From the NCBI RefSeq assembly GCF_003268275.1, contig NZ_QLYR01000008.1, positions 56,957 to 120,956 on the forward strand: a stretch of 64,000 bases of DNA. Direction: 5' to 3'. Made by a program: the position numbers and the translations under genes. The notes below the pieces were generated by a model. The model saw only the letters and a list, made by a program, of their open reading frames with translations, was not told the DNA's origin and made no database searches. Of this stretch, positions 56,347-64,000 are shown piece after piece (the stretch's first letter is position 1; each line of letters starts with the position of its first letter). The stretch comes from Hydrogeniiclostridium mannosilyticum. Its GTDB lineage: Bacteria > Bacillota > Clostridia > Oscillospirales > Acutalibacteraceae.

Positions 56347-56389
56347 AGTATAGCAGGCAAAGCGTATCAAAAGCGTATCAAAGCTTTAC
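56347..56389 (-). promoter_or_regulatory. Putative SARP-type activator site and promoter
   Basis: On the minus strand heptamer GATACGC occurs twice at exactly 11-bp spacing (56373-56379, 56362-56368), with a weaker GTAAAGC 10 bp further upstream (56383-56389). Nine bases follow before TATACT (-10, 56347-56352). There is no good -35. 11-bp heptamer repeats about 8 bp before the -10 are the classic arrangement for SARP regulators. Confidence 0.7.
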
Positions 56390-56390
56390 A

Positions 56391-56427
56391 AAAATAAAAA
56401 AGCCCGCATACTTTGACCCGGGCTTTT
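56391..56427 (-). terminator. Terminator after the histidine kinase/response regulator pair
   Basis: On the minus strand AAAAGCCCG against CGGGCTTTT, then TTATTTTTG. It isolates the regulatory pair from the downstream operon. Confidence 0.82.
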
Positions 56428-56434
56428 CATTCGT

Positions 56435-57220
56435 CTATTCTTTAAAAAAATGGAGCGCTGCGTTTTGAAGCTCTGCCCAACTGTATTGTGGGAGATAGTC
56501 GTCTCGAAAATGGTTGATCGCAATTGGGTCGCCATCCAAAAAGCGGTAATAATCACAGTCCAATACTTTTGGATCTACTGCTAAACGGTTGAAATCCCTC
56601 AATAGGATGCAGCCCGCGCCAACATTTTTTAATGTGGTTTTAAGACTGCGGACAATATTACGAAAATATGATTTTCCAGATGAGGAACCATCCGCATCCT
56701 CGAAAAGCGCAGCATAGGCTTCAGCCGTTGTTGTTCCCGTCCCTTTTTTGTCAATGAGGAAAGCAAGCAGCTCTTTTGCCTTGGAACGGTCAAATTTAAC
56801 CGGTTTTTCATTTACGAAAAGTTCAAATCCTCCAAAAGTCTGCACACGGAATTTTTGTTTCGGCTCATCACCGTAAATAAAGGTCAGTTCACGAGCAATA
56901 TCACCTTCCGAAATTGGCTTAAGCAAATATCCTGTGGCATGTATTTGATAAGCCTGTACCGCATATTCCTGATAGCCTGTCACAAAAACAATGTGAATAT
57001 CCGGCTGTAGCCGTTTCATCTGTATGGCCAGGTCAATACCGGTCATACCTCCCATTTGAATATCTAAAAAAGCGGCGTCAACCATCTGCTCTCTTATTGC
57101 TTCCAAGGCCGTTATGGGCGATGAAAACGTCAGGATTTCATCCTTTGGACGCACGCTGTGAAGCGCCTCCGCTATTTCATCCAGCATGTAGGCCTCGTCA
57201 TCTACTGCAATAAAAAGCAT
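56435..57220 (-). CDS. Response regulator with SARP-like winged-helix output domain
   Basis: 261 residues. Receiver domain (1-115) with Asp7/Asp8, phospho-acceptor Asp53 (AFLDIQMGGMTG), Thr81 and Lys101 all present. The output domain (about 122-215) starts FRVQTFGGFELFVNEKPVKF with DRSKAKELLAFLI, as in SARP/AfsR-type OmpR-fold activators. Its ATG overlaps the kinase stop by one base (TAATG). Likely target: the GATACGC repeats just past its own terminator. Confidence 0.88.
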   Translation of the reverse strand: MLFIAVDDEAYMLDEIAEALHSVRPKDEILTFSSPITALEAIREQMVDAAFLDIQMGGMTGIDLAIQMKRLQPDIHIVFVTGYQEYAVQAYQIHATGYLLKPISEGDIARELTFIYGDEPKQKFRVQTFGGFELFVNEKPVKFDRSKAKELLAFLIDKKGTGTTTAEAYAALFEDADGSSSGKSYFRNIVRSLKTTLKNVGAGCILLRDFNRLAVDPKVLDCDYYRFLDGDPIAINHFRDDYLPQYSWAELQNAALHFFKE

Positions 57221-58506
57221 TACATCCCCTCCTTCGGTATTCGCATGGTGACGGTAGTTCCCTCATTGCTGCTTTTAATTTCAACCGTTCCGTGTACCAT
57301 CGCTTGAAGCCGGGAACGGACATTTTCAATTCCGATATGCGCGTGTTCGCCCAAATTAGCAAATGTTTTCGCCTTTTCAATGCCAACGCCGTCGTCGGAA
57401 ATGGTCACGATATGAGCGTCCGGCGCTTCGGCTGTGGAAATGGTAATCACGCCGCCTTCATCTCTGTGCAAAATCCCGTGCCGCACCGCGTTTTCCACAA
57501 GAGGCTGTAAGGTGAGCGGTGGGATTTTGAAATTGTTGTGCTGAATATCGTAGACAATACGCAGGCGGTTATGAAACCTTTGCTGTTCCAATGATAGATA
57601 ATTCATCACATGGGTTAGCTCCTGCTCAAACGGAATGGGATTCCGGTTATGCAGGCTATCCATATTACCGCGCAGGAACATGGAAAACTCTTTGGTTGCC
57701 TTGCGTGCCGCTTCGGGATCGTGTCTGCAAAGGTGCGAGATCGTTGCCAATGCATTATATAGGAAATGAGGCTGTATCTGGCTTAGCAGGATATCAATCT
57801 GCAATTCCGCCAGTTCCTTTTCCCGCTGGTGAAAAGCCAGCTCCTGCTCATGCTGAATATTTATAAAAAGGATGAGTATATTCAGCGTAATAATCGGACT
57901 GACAATTCCAAGCCCGCGAAACATTGTTTGTATCAGCATAGAAACCGGCGGAAGCAATAAATAAAGGTGGAAAAACACCATTTCTCTGCCTGAAAGCTTC
58001 TTTCGATTTACAAAAATACAAATGATACATAAAATCATATTAAGAACCGGAATCACTTGTGAAAGCAAAAACAGATTGCCGCGCTGGTACCCGTTCTCGT
58101 TTATATAGAAGATGGATCCTGTGAGCGGACTAAGAAGCGCCAAAATTACCTGCACTATGCATAGAACGGCTACCGTTAAAATAAAATATTTGCTTTGCCG
58201 TTTTGTAAGCTTTAAATATTCCTTTACATAACTGGAAATAAAAAAAAGAACAAGAGCAGAGCTTATATAATAAAGGAGCGTCAAAGCTGTCAATAATATT
58301 TTTTCTCCAGACGAGATAATATCACGAATTGCCCAGTCCCCGATATCGCCTAAAATCATTAAAGCATTGGAGATACACAGTCCCATAAAATATTGGTTCA
58401 GTTTTATTTTGTATCTATGTGCCGAGGTCAAGTACAATATTGGCATTAAGCACAGCAGAATACAAAAAATATCCAGCGCAACATTTGCGATTATCATCTG
58501 ATCCAT
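57220..58506 (-). CDS. Sensor histidine kinase, LytS/YesM family
   Basis: 428 residues. About seven hydrophobic segments (about 5-215) with little extracellular domain, then a coiled linker. The His_kinase motif has phospho-His247 (SQIQPHFLYNALATISHL), and the ATPase domain has LQPLVENAVRHGI (N box) and ISDDGVGI (G1). It probably senses a membrane-embedded or small ligand. GAGGTG lies 9 bases before the ATG. It forms a two-gene operon with the response regulator. Confidence 0.9.
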   Translation of the reverse strand: MDQMIIANVALDIFCILLCLMPILYLTSAHRYKIKLNQYFMGLCISNALMILGDIGDWAIRDIISSGEKILLTALTLLYYISSALVLFFISSYVKEYLKLTKRQSKYFILTVAVLCIVQVILALLSPLTGSIFYINENGYQRGNLFLLSQVIPVLNMILCIICIFVNRKKLSGREMVFFHLYLLLPPVSMLIQTMFRGLGIVSPIITLNILILFINIQHEQELAFHQREKELAELQIDILLSQIQPHFLYNALATISHLCRHDPEAARKATKEFSMFLRGNMDSLHNRNPIPFEQELTHVMNYLSLEQQRFHNRLRIVYDIQHNNFKIPPLTLQPLVENAVRHGILHRDEGGVITISTAEAPDAHIVTISDDGVGIEKAKTFANLGEHAHIGIENVRSRLQAMVHGTVEIKSSNEGTTVTMRIPKEGM

Positions 58507-58683
58507 AGGAAATTCACCTCGCCCGCAATGATTTTAATATGGCAGGACAGCGGAACAGCCCCCTGTCAAAATTTCTTTCTAAATACTTTGTATAACCCCT
58601 CTTATACTATACCATACTTTCCGTCACATTCCTACGGTTTATCCAGAAGAGCCGGATGGATGCGAAAGGCTGAAGAGTAGCAG

Positions 58684-59052
58684 CTACGGGCAGAAAAAAG
58701 GTTTCAGCTTCGAGTCCGTAAACGGGCTGACAATCTCATCGCGGATAATACGAGCTAGTCCGCTTATCGTTTCGTCCCTAAACTGAGGGACGGCTCTAAA
58801 AAATCTTTCTTCCTGCAAAAAGCCGTTTTCACAATAGAAAAGTTGGATCACCTACTCATAGGTTTTGCTGCTACCATCACGCTTGTACACCATGATGATG
58901 TTCCGCAGCCCGTTACGCCATATTGCGATTCATAACAGCTGCAAGCCTGCGAGAGGAACTTGAAACATTTTTCATAATCGATCTCTAGCTTCTGTCAGAT
59001 TATAATCTTCAAATTCAATGGCGCCGCCTTTAACATGTTGTCGCTCCTGCAT
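58684..59052 (-). pseudogene. Decayed gene of unknown family
   Basis: Coding-like fragments occur in three minus-strand frames in succession. First VKGGAIEFEDYNLTEARDRL (from ATG 59052 with GGAGG in front). Then IDYEKCFKFLSQACSCYESQ in another frame. Then VYKRDGSSKTYE, an in-frame TAG, and a continuation including FFRAVPQFRDETISGLARII, ending at 58684. Two frameshifts and a stop are needed to join them. I do not recognise the family. The rest of 58507-59120 holds the kinase leader (58507-58680) and a terminator. Confidence 0.5.
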
Positions 59053-59064
59053 ATCCTCCAAAAT

Positions 59065-59110
59065 AAAAAAGCCTCACCGCCAGTTGTCTTTCCGGCAGCG
59101 TGGGCTTTTT
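59065..59110 (-). terminator. Terminator after the ECF transporter operon
   Basis: AAAAAGCC-CAC-GC against GC-GTG-GGCTTTTT with single-base bulges; on the minus strand GGCTTTTTTATTTT follows. Confidence 0.7.
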
Positions 59111-59120
59111 CTGTAAACCA

Positions 59121-60539
59121 CTATTCTCCATAAAAGAAACGGCGGGCCAATTCCTTTCCGCCTTCCTCTGCAACCACGCCGTCCACAATCCTCACCGCAT
59201 GATCGCAGAGCGCTTCCGCACAGCGCATGTCATGAGTAATCGTGACGATGGTGTTGCCGCTGCGCTCATGCAGCCGGTTCAAAATCTCCACCATTTCACT
59301 CAATCCCGCATAATCCTGCCCGACCGTCGGCTCATCCAGCAGCAAGACCTCCGGATTAGAGGCCACTACCGCAGCGATAGAAACCCGCCTTTTCTGTCCC
59401 TCAGAAAGCGAATGCGGGTGGCGCTGGGCGAGCTGTTCGATACGAAACAACTGCATAATCTCCTGCGCATACTCATCCGACTCCGCCCCAAAAGCAACCT
59501 CCTGCTCCACCGTCGGCATAAATAACTGGTAATTAGGATTTTGATAGACCACGCCGGCTTTTTTAAACCAAGCAGGGCTTCCTTTTGCCTTTTGTCCAAG
59601 CGCAGGGTCGAATTTCTGTAAAATACGCCCCTGCGTCGGCCTGTAAAGCCTTGCAAGCAAGCGCAGAAGGGTCGTCTTGCCACAGCCATTTTCACCGAGA
59701 AGCAGTACCCGCTCCCCTTTCTTTATCTGAAAGGTAATATCCTTCAAAATTTCTCGGCCTTTTACAGAAAATTTAACGTGTTCAAGCTGAAACGCCGTTC
59801 CGTCAGTGGATTTCAGACAGCATGTATCCTTGATCAATTCAGCTTGAGCCGCAAGATATTCCTTTTTATTCTCTATTTTAGATATTTCCCCTCCACGAAT
59901 GCTCCAAACCGTGTCTACATAAGGAAGGACCATATCCAAACGGTGCTCCACCAATAAAATCGCATACCCAGCCTTCGCAAGCCTGCGCAGAGTATCCATC
60001 AAAAGCTCTGATCCATACCTATCCAAATTGGCGAGCGGTTCATCCAAAACCAGGATTTTTTGCTCAGTCGCCAGGGTAGCCGCAGTAATCAGCCGCTGTT
60101 TCTGACCACCGGACAGAGTTCTCGTTTTCCAGCCCGGATCGAGTTTCATCAAATGACAAGCACGCTCTATACTGTCTGCAATCTTTTCACGCGGGAAAGC
60201 AAAATTTTCGCCGCCGAATGCGATTTCATCCTCCACAATCTGCTGGATGATCTGTGCTTCTGCATTTTGCAGCACAACCCCGACCTTACGGCAGATTTCA
60301 CCCATCTTCCAGCCTGTAATATCCGCCCCGCCGATCAGTACTTCACCTGTGATCTCCCCTGGCGTTATATTGGGAATAATGCCGGCAATCAGCGACAAAA
60401 CTGTGCTTTTTCCCTCGCCTGAAAAACCGGAAAGAAGGGCTACTTCCCCATAATCTACCGAGAGGCTGGCATCGTTCAACACCTTTTCCTCATATCCCTC
60501 ATAGGAAAAGGATACGTTTTTCAGTTCGATTGCTTTCAT
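59121..60539 (-). CDS. ECF transporter ATPase, two ABC domains in one chain
   Basis: 472 residues. The first ABC domain (about 1-230) has GFSGEGKST, LSGGQKQRLITAATLA and ILVLDEPLANLD; the second (about 245-470) has GENGCGKTTLLR, LSEGQKRRVSIAAVVA and VLLLDEPTVGQD. It corresponds to EcfA and EcfA' fused. It powers uptake with EcfT and the S component upstream. Its ATG overlaps the ecfT stop (ATGA). Confidence 0.92.
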   Translation of the reverse strand: MKAIELKNVSFSYEGYEEKVLNDASLSVDYGEVALLSGFSGEGKSTVLSLIAGIIPNITPGEITGEVLIGGADITGWKMGEICRKVGVVLQNAEAQIIQQIVEDEIAFGGENFAFPREKIADSIERACHLMKLDPGWKTRTLSGGQKQRLITAATLATEQKILVLDEPLANLDRYGSELLMDTLRRLAKAGYAILLVEHRLDMVLPYVDTVWSIRGGEISKIENKKEYLAAQAELIKDTCCLKSTDGTAFQLEHVKFSVKGREILKDITFQIKKGERVLLLGENGCGKTTLLRLLARLYRPTQGRILQKFDPALGQKAKGSPAWFKKAGVVYQNPNYQLFMPTVEQEVAFGAESDEYAQEIMQLFRIEQLAQRHPHSLSEGQKRRVSIAAVVASNPEVLLLDEPTVGQDYAGLSEMVEILNRLHERSGNTIVTITHDMRCAEALCDHAVRIVDGVVAEEGGKELARRFFYGE

Positions 60540-61213
60540 AGCGCCACCACCAACACACAGCCTGTCAAAACAGCCAGCAAAAATACGATGTCTGAGGCGC
60601 ACAGCGTGACCGTTTTATAGACGGAGCACGCATCTGCCTCCTTGGTAAATCCCCTTGTTTCTACAGACAGCGCCAGCGTGTCAGAAATATTGACAAGCCG
60701 GATGACAAGTGGAATCAAAAAGGCCCTGTAAAAAATCTGCGGGCTGAAAAAGCTGCCTGCGCCGCGGGTCTTCATCGCTTCGCGGACCTGTCTCACTTCA
60801 CCTCCAAGCAGGGGAAAAAAAGTCAAGGTGATCATCATTCCCAGCGTCAGCATACGGGGCAGCTTCAGCGTTGAGAAATTTCGCACCAAATAAATTGGAG
60901 ACAAGGCCAAACCGGGAACCACCGCAATGCAGACGGCAAGAATCCGGTTAACCGCCGCATAAGCCGATTGGATGTCCCCGGAAATCAAATAAGTAATGCC
61001 TGCAAGCACCGCGCTCGCAAGCACTGCAACAGGTATCACCGCCAAGCAGGCGCGCCAATACCCAAAAAACAGCAGTAACAGCCATATAGCGCTGAGAAAG
61101 TAGATGCATGCTACGTCTTTGGCTGTTATAATGCCAAAGACAATAATCAAAACAGAGGCCAATAATCCAATCACAGGATAGATTGGACGTTTCACCAGCA
61201 ATTTTTCACTCAC
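60536..61213 (-). CDS. ecfT: ECF transporter T component
   Basis: About 225 residues, four to five membrane helices, CbiQ/EcfT family. The two coupling-helix Arg-Gly motifs are present (EAMKTRGAG and LSVETRGF). The likely start is GTG at 61213, overlapping the S-component stop (GTGA), with GGGAG 10 bases upstream. Confidence 0.88.
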   Translation of the reverse strand: MSEKLLVKRPIYPVIGLLASVLIIVFGIITAKDVACIYFLSAIWLLLLFFGYWRACLAVIPVAVLASAVLAGITYLISGDIQSAYAAVNRILAVCIAVVPGLALSPIYLVRNFSTLKLPRMLTLGMMITLTFFPLLGGEVRQVREAMKTRGAGSFFSPQIFYRAFLIPLVIRLVNISDTLALSVETRGFTKEADACSVYKTVTLCASDIVFLLAVLTGCVLVVAL

Positions 61214-61773
61214 TTCTTCATTGCTCCCGACTTCTTCAGTTCTTTTGAAATCTTGATACCGATCCAGGCGCCCAAAGCTGAAAGCGCAATTACCGCCAGC
61301 GACATCCCCGCTGTGATCCAAGGCGCTTTTATAGCGACAGCCGCCATCGCTTCTCGCCCAAACAAGAGGTTGTAAAGATAGTTGAACGGCAGCGAAAGCG
61401 GATTGTAAAGCAGCACGGCAACAAATACCGCACGGTCTTTTTTATAACCGTGAAACACGAGAAGTACAAAGGCCTCTAAAAGCAGCCCGACCACAAGGTT
61501 TGAGAAAAACATCGGCGGGGCCATCAGGAGCTGGAACAAGCCGGTCAGCAAGGCCATAATAAAAAGCGCCCCCGGTTTTCTAACTTTCATCAGCCCAATT
61601 GCAAAAAAAATGGAAATCTGGAGCCCTGTCACCACCTGCGCAATTCCAAAAACAACAGTCTGGAGGCTGGCTACTAAAGGCATAACCGCACAGGTACAAA
61701 GCGTTACCGCTGATATAATGGCTAAAAAAACAATATCCTTCACTTTAAAGGGTTCAAACATCTTTTCTTTCAT
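61210..61773 (-). CDS. ECF transporter S component, MptD/Trep_Strep-like family
   Basis: 187 residues with about five to six hydrophobic segments, beginning with a DIVFLAIISAVTLCTCAVMP type helix and ending in a basic tail. S components determine substrate. This family is the one used by streptococcal siaF-type heme ECF importers, but specificity cannot be read from the sequence alone. It overlaps the ygbA stop upstream and ecfT downstream. Confidence 0.82.
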   Translation of the reverse strand: MKEKMFEPFKVKDIVFLAIISAVTLCTCAVMPLVASLQTVVFGIAQVVTGLQISIFFAIGLMKVRKPGALFIMALLTGLFQLLMAPPMFFSNLVVGLLLEAFVLLVFHGYKKDRAVFVAVLLYNPLSLPFNYLYNLLFGREAMAAVAIKAPWITAGMSLAVIALSALGAWIGIKISKELKKSGAMKK

Positions 61774-62111
61774 TTCTCATTCTCCAATCGTCTTTTCTCC
61801 CTTTTACTCTCAATGACATGACGTACCGCCGTAACGGGATGGTGAAAGACCATACGCGGCCCTGAGAAACGCATCACTTCGCGGATTTTCTCCCGCATCT
61901 CCGGTTTATAGCAGTGCACCTTGCAGTTTGAGCAGAAGGTTTTTGTCTCCATAAAGGGACATTTGTCGCTTCTCATTTTTGCATACTCATCCAGTTCCCT
62001 GCACGACGGACACAGGCCACCCTTAACACGGTGTTTTTTGCGGCAATAAAGTGCAATCATCTGCGAGACCAGCAGCTTCTCCCGCGTTCGTTTATCCTCA
62101 ACTGTTTTCAT
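61770..62111 (-). CDS. ygbA: YgbA-family (nitrous oxide-stimulated promoter) protein
   Basis: 113 residues, family length. The Cys-rich core reads LYCRKKHR, GGLCPSCRELDEYAK, KCPFMETKTFCSNCKVHCYK, then MREKIREVMRFSGPRM, matching Escherichia coli YgbA closely in order. Enterobacterial homologues are under NsrR control and needed for growth under nitrosative stress; their chemistry is unclear. Here it is locked between the ABC transporter and the S component by overlaps, suggesting a role in metal or heme handling. Confidence 0.88.
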   Translation of the reverse strand: MKTVEDKRTREKLLVSQMIALYCRKKHRVKGGLCPSCRELDEYAKMRSDKCPFMETKTFCSNCKVHCYKPEMREKIREVMRFSGPRMVFHHPVTAVRHVIESKREKRRLENEK

Positions 62112-63769
62112 CAGCTCATCCTCCCGTGCTCCACCGAATAAGCAGTATCCGCAATCCGCATGGTGGACTGGCGGTGGGAAACCAGCACTACCGTTTTCCC
62201 CTCCCGTTCTTCATGGAGAGATTTTAAAATTACCGCTTCGTTCAGGCTGTCCAGGTTACTGGTTGGCTCGTCCAGCAGCAGGAAGGGCGCTTCGTGCAGG
62301 AAGGCCCTCGCCAGTCCCAGCCGCTGCCGTTCCCCGCCGGATAAGGTGTCGCCCAGCTCACCCACAGGAGTATCGTACCCCTGTGGCAGCGTCATGATAA
62401 AATCGTGAACCGATGCCTTTTTGCAGGCTGCCTCGATTTCCTCATCGAAAGCGTTCAGCTTGGCGATCCGCAGGTTGTTTTTGATGCTGTCATGGAACAG
62501 GTGGGTTTCCTGGGTAACAAAGCTCTCCATCTCCCGCAGGTTTGCGGTGTTGATTTGGTTGATGGGTGTGTCGGAGATTTTCACATTTCCCTGTTGCACA
62601 TCCCAGAACCGCATCAGCAGCTTGAGCAAAGTAGACTTGCCGCTTCCGCTGCGTCCCACAATGCCGACAACACTGTTCTGCGGGATTTGCACCGATACAT
62701 CGGACAGGATGGTTTCGTTTCCATAGGCAAAGGTGACATTCTCCGCCTCAGCGCCGGTGAAAGCGATTTCCGGTTTCCCGTCCACTTCCTCTACTGCTGG
62801 CGTTTCGTCCAGAATATCCAGCACCCGGTTGCCTGCCGCAAAGGTGTTCTGTAAGGTGCTGCCCAGCGCCGCCAACGCGATCACCGGGCCAAAAGAGGAG
62901 AACAGGGCGATAGTGGGGATTAGAACCCCCTCAAAGCCAATCACTCCGCTTTGACAGAGCAGGGCGGAAACAAACAGCATGATTAGATCAAAAGCCAGCA
63001 CCACTGTATTCGTCACCGCCGTATTCCGTCCGGCCGTGCGTTTCATCCGTTCTTCGTCTGCGGCGAGGCCGGCCGTCTTTTGGTTCATCTCATCCAGCCG
63101 CTTCTTGCCTTGTCCATATTGCAGGGTTTCCGAAAGCCCCCGCAGGCTGTCCAGCACAAAGCCGGATAAGTCACCCGACTTGGAGCGGAACTGCATCCCA
63201 TCTTCCCCGCTGAACCTGGAGACAACCAAAGGGATCACGATTCCAACCACGAGATACGCCGCCAGCGCGATAAGCCCCAGCAGCCAGTGGAAGGAGCCGA
63301 TAAACAGGCATAGGACAATAGTAAACAGGAACGCGATGGCTGCCGGAGAAATGGTGTGAGCGTAGAACACCTCCAGCAGCTCAATGTCGGAGGTAATTAC
63401 GGCGATCAGATCCCCCTTGTCCCGGCCCTCCAGCTTGGCGGGACAGAGCCGGCGCAGCGCCCGGAATATCTTGTCCCGGATGAGAGCCAGCAGCTTGAAG
63501 GCGATGAAATGGTTGCACGCCTGTTCCGCATAGCGGAGGACGCCCCGTACAACCGCAAAGACCACGACACAGACAAAAATAGCGGTGAGGGTGAAAGGGG
63601 TATCAAAGCGCAGAGCTTCCAGCACTGCATAACCGCCGAAGATGGTGATAAAGGCGGCGCACAGGTGCCCTATCAGCCCCATAAAAACAGCAAGGAACAT
63701 ATACCCAGCCAAAGGCTTCACCAGCCCGATCAGCCGGGACATTACCTTGAATCCGCTTCGTTTTTTCAT
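62111..63769 (-). CDS. ABC transporter half (membrane plus ATPase), CydC-like
   Basis: About 552 residues. Six membrane helices (about 1-300) and an ABC domain with Walker A GRSGSGKSTLLKLL, signature LSGGERQRLGLARA, Walker B FLLLDEPTSNLD and H-loop VSHRQST. AAGGAGG precedes the ATG at 63769, which overlaps the stop of the upstream half-transporter. It pairs with that gene as a heterodimer. Corresponds in place to siaE of streptococci; export or import direction unknown. Confidence 0.88.
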   Translation of the reverse strand: MKKRSGFKVMSRLIGLVKPLAGYMFLAVFMGLIGHLCAAFITIFGGYAVLEALRFDTPFTLTAIFVCVVVFAVVRGVLRYAEQACNHFIAFKLLALIRDKIFRALRRLCPAKLEGRDKGDLIAVITSDIELLEVFYAHTISPAAIAFLFTIVLCLFIGSFHWLLGLIALAAYLVVGIVIPLVVSRFSGEDGMQFRSKSGDLSGFVLDSLRGLSETLQYGQGKKRLDEMNQKTAGLAADEERMKRTAGRNTAVTNTVVLAFDLIMLFVSALLCQSGVIGFEGVLIPTIALFSSFGPVIALAALGSTLQNTFAAGNRVLDILDETPAVEEVDGKPEIAFTGAEAENVTFAYGNETILSDVSVQIPQNSVVGIVGRSGSGKSTLLKLLMRFWDVQQGNVKISDTPINQINTANLREMESFVTQETHLFHDSIKNNLRIAKLNAFDEEIEAACKKASVHDFIMTLPQGYDTPVGELGDTLSGGERQRLGLARAFLHEAPFLLLDEPTSNLDSLNEAVILKSLHEEREGKTVVLVSHRQSTMRIADTAYSVEHGRMS

Positions 63770-64000
63770 TTTCCGCCGCCCTCCTTTCCGTAGTTTTCTA
63801 AGGATTGCTGTGCTGTCCACAGCCGTTCATACAGGCCATGTTTTTTGAGTAAACCATCATGGCTGCCGCTTTCGGCAATGCTTCCGTTTTCTAACACATA
63901 GATATTGTCCGCTTGTACCACATTCGCCAGCCGGTGGGAAATGAGGATCACCGTTTTGTGTTTTGCCAGCTTATGTATCTCGGCCATGATGTCGTTTTCG
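63766..64000 (-). CDS. ABC transporter half, CydD-like (partial, N-terminal part beyond window)
   Basis: Only the last 77 codons are in the window. They read ENDIMAEIHKLAKHKTVILI, then the H-loop SHRLANVV and a typical ABC tail (ENGSIAESGSHDGLLKKHG). The frame is open to the right edge. Its TGA overlaps the ATG of the next half-transporter. First visible gene of the ABC-ygbA-ECF operon. Confidence 0.85.
   Translation of the reverse strand, partial: ENDIMAEIHKLAKHKTVILISHRLANVVQADNIYVLENGSIAESGSHDGLLKKHGLYERLWTAQQSLENYGKEGGGK

Noticed and set aside
58700-58730. tRNA T-arm-like GCTTCGAGTCCG
   Set aside because: No acceptor or anticodon arm can be formed around it; it lies within the decayed coding fragments.

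Overview
The window looks like chromosome of an anaerobic, probably spore-forming Clostridia member (Firmicutes), most likely Oscillospiraceae/Ruminococcaceae-like. The evidence is strong AGGAGG ribosome sites and sigma-A promoters, a GSI-alpha type glutamine synthetase, a dcw cluster with a SpoVD-type PBP carrying PASTA domains, an oxygen-sensitive 2-hydroxyacyl-CoA dehydratase activase pair, and ECF transporters. The family assignment is inference. Most of the window is ordinary core genome; accessory material sits at about 47-64 kb.

Layout. 1-6.2 kb (minus): glnA, dapF, carA, carB (cut by the left edge); glnA has a terminator-like hairpin in its leader and carAB has its own promoter inside the end of dapF. 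6.5-9 kb (plus): gdhA and a DUF368/PopT membrane protein. 9.2-14.4 kb (minus): potABCD plus an aldose-epimerase-like gene in one overlapping operon with a leader of about 290 nt. 14.7-21.5 kb (plus): MATE exporter, a RING/zinc-ribbon membrane protein, galU, rpsF-ssb-rpsR, an amidohydrolase and a GH43-like gene. 21.6-24.2 kb (minus): yebC and a zinc-ribbon/pseudokinase/PASTA protein. 24.4-28.7 kb (plus): a split activase/dehydratase pair. 28.8-34.4 kb (minus): asnS, an aminotransferase, secD, secF. 34.6-46.7 kb (minus): dcw cluster mraZ-rsmH-ftsL-spoVD-[170-residue Mur-ligase remnant]-mraY-ftsW-murG-murA-ftsQ-ftsZ, without intact murD, murE, murF or ftsA.

47-58.5 kb (minus) is the most distinctive region. 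A LytS/YesM-type histidine kinase and a receiver-SARP-like response regulator end in a terminator. They are followed by a promoter with 11-bp-spaced GATACGC direct repeats and then a receiver-like protein without a phospho-acceptor, a large lipoprotein with a Gly-rich hydrophobic segment, a clostripain-family (C11) lipoprotein, a secreted protein, and a wall-anchored papain-family (C1A) protease. I propose that the kinase and regulator control this surface protease/lipoprotein set.

58.5-64 kb (minus): a decayed gene, then an operon of two CydDC-like ABC half-transporters, a YgbA (NO-response) protein and a complete ECF transporter (S, T, fused double ATPase). The gene order resembles the streptococcal siaDE-siaFGH heme-uptake genes. 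No tRNA, rRNA, CRISPR array, insertion sequence or phage gene was recognised.
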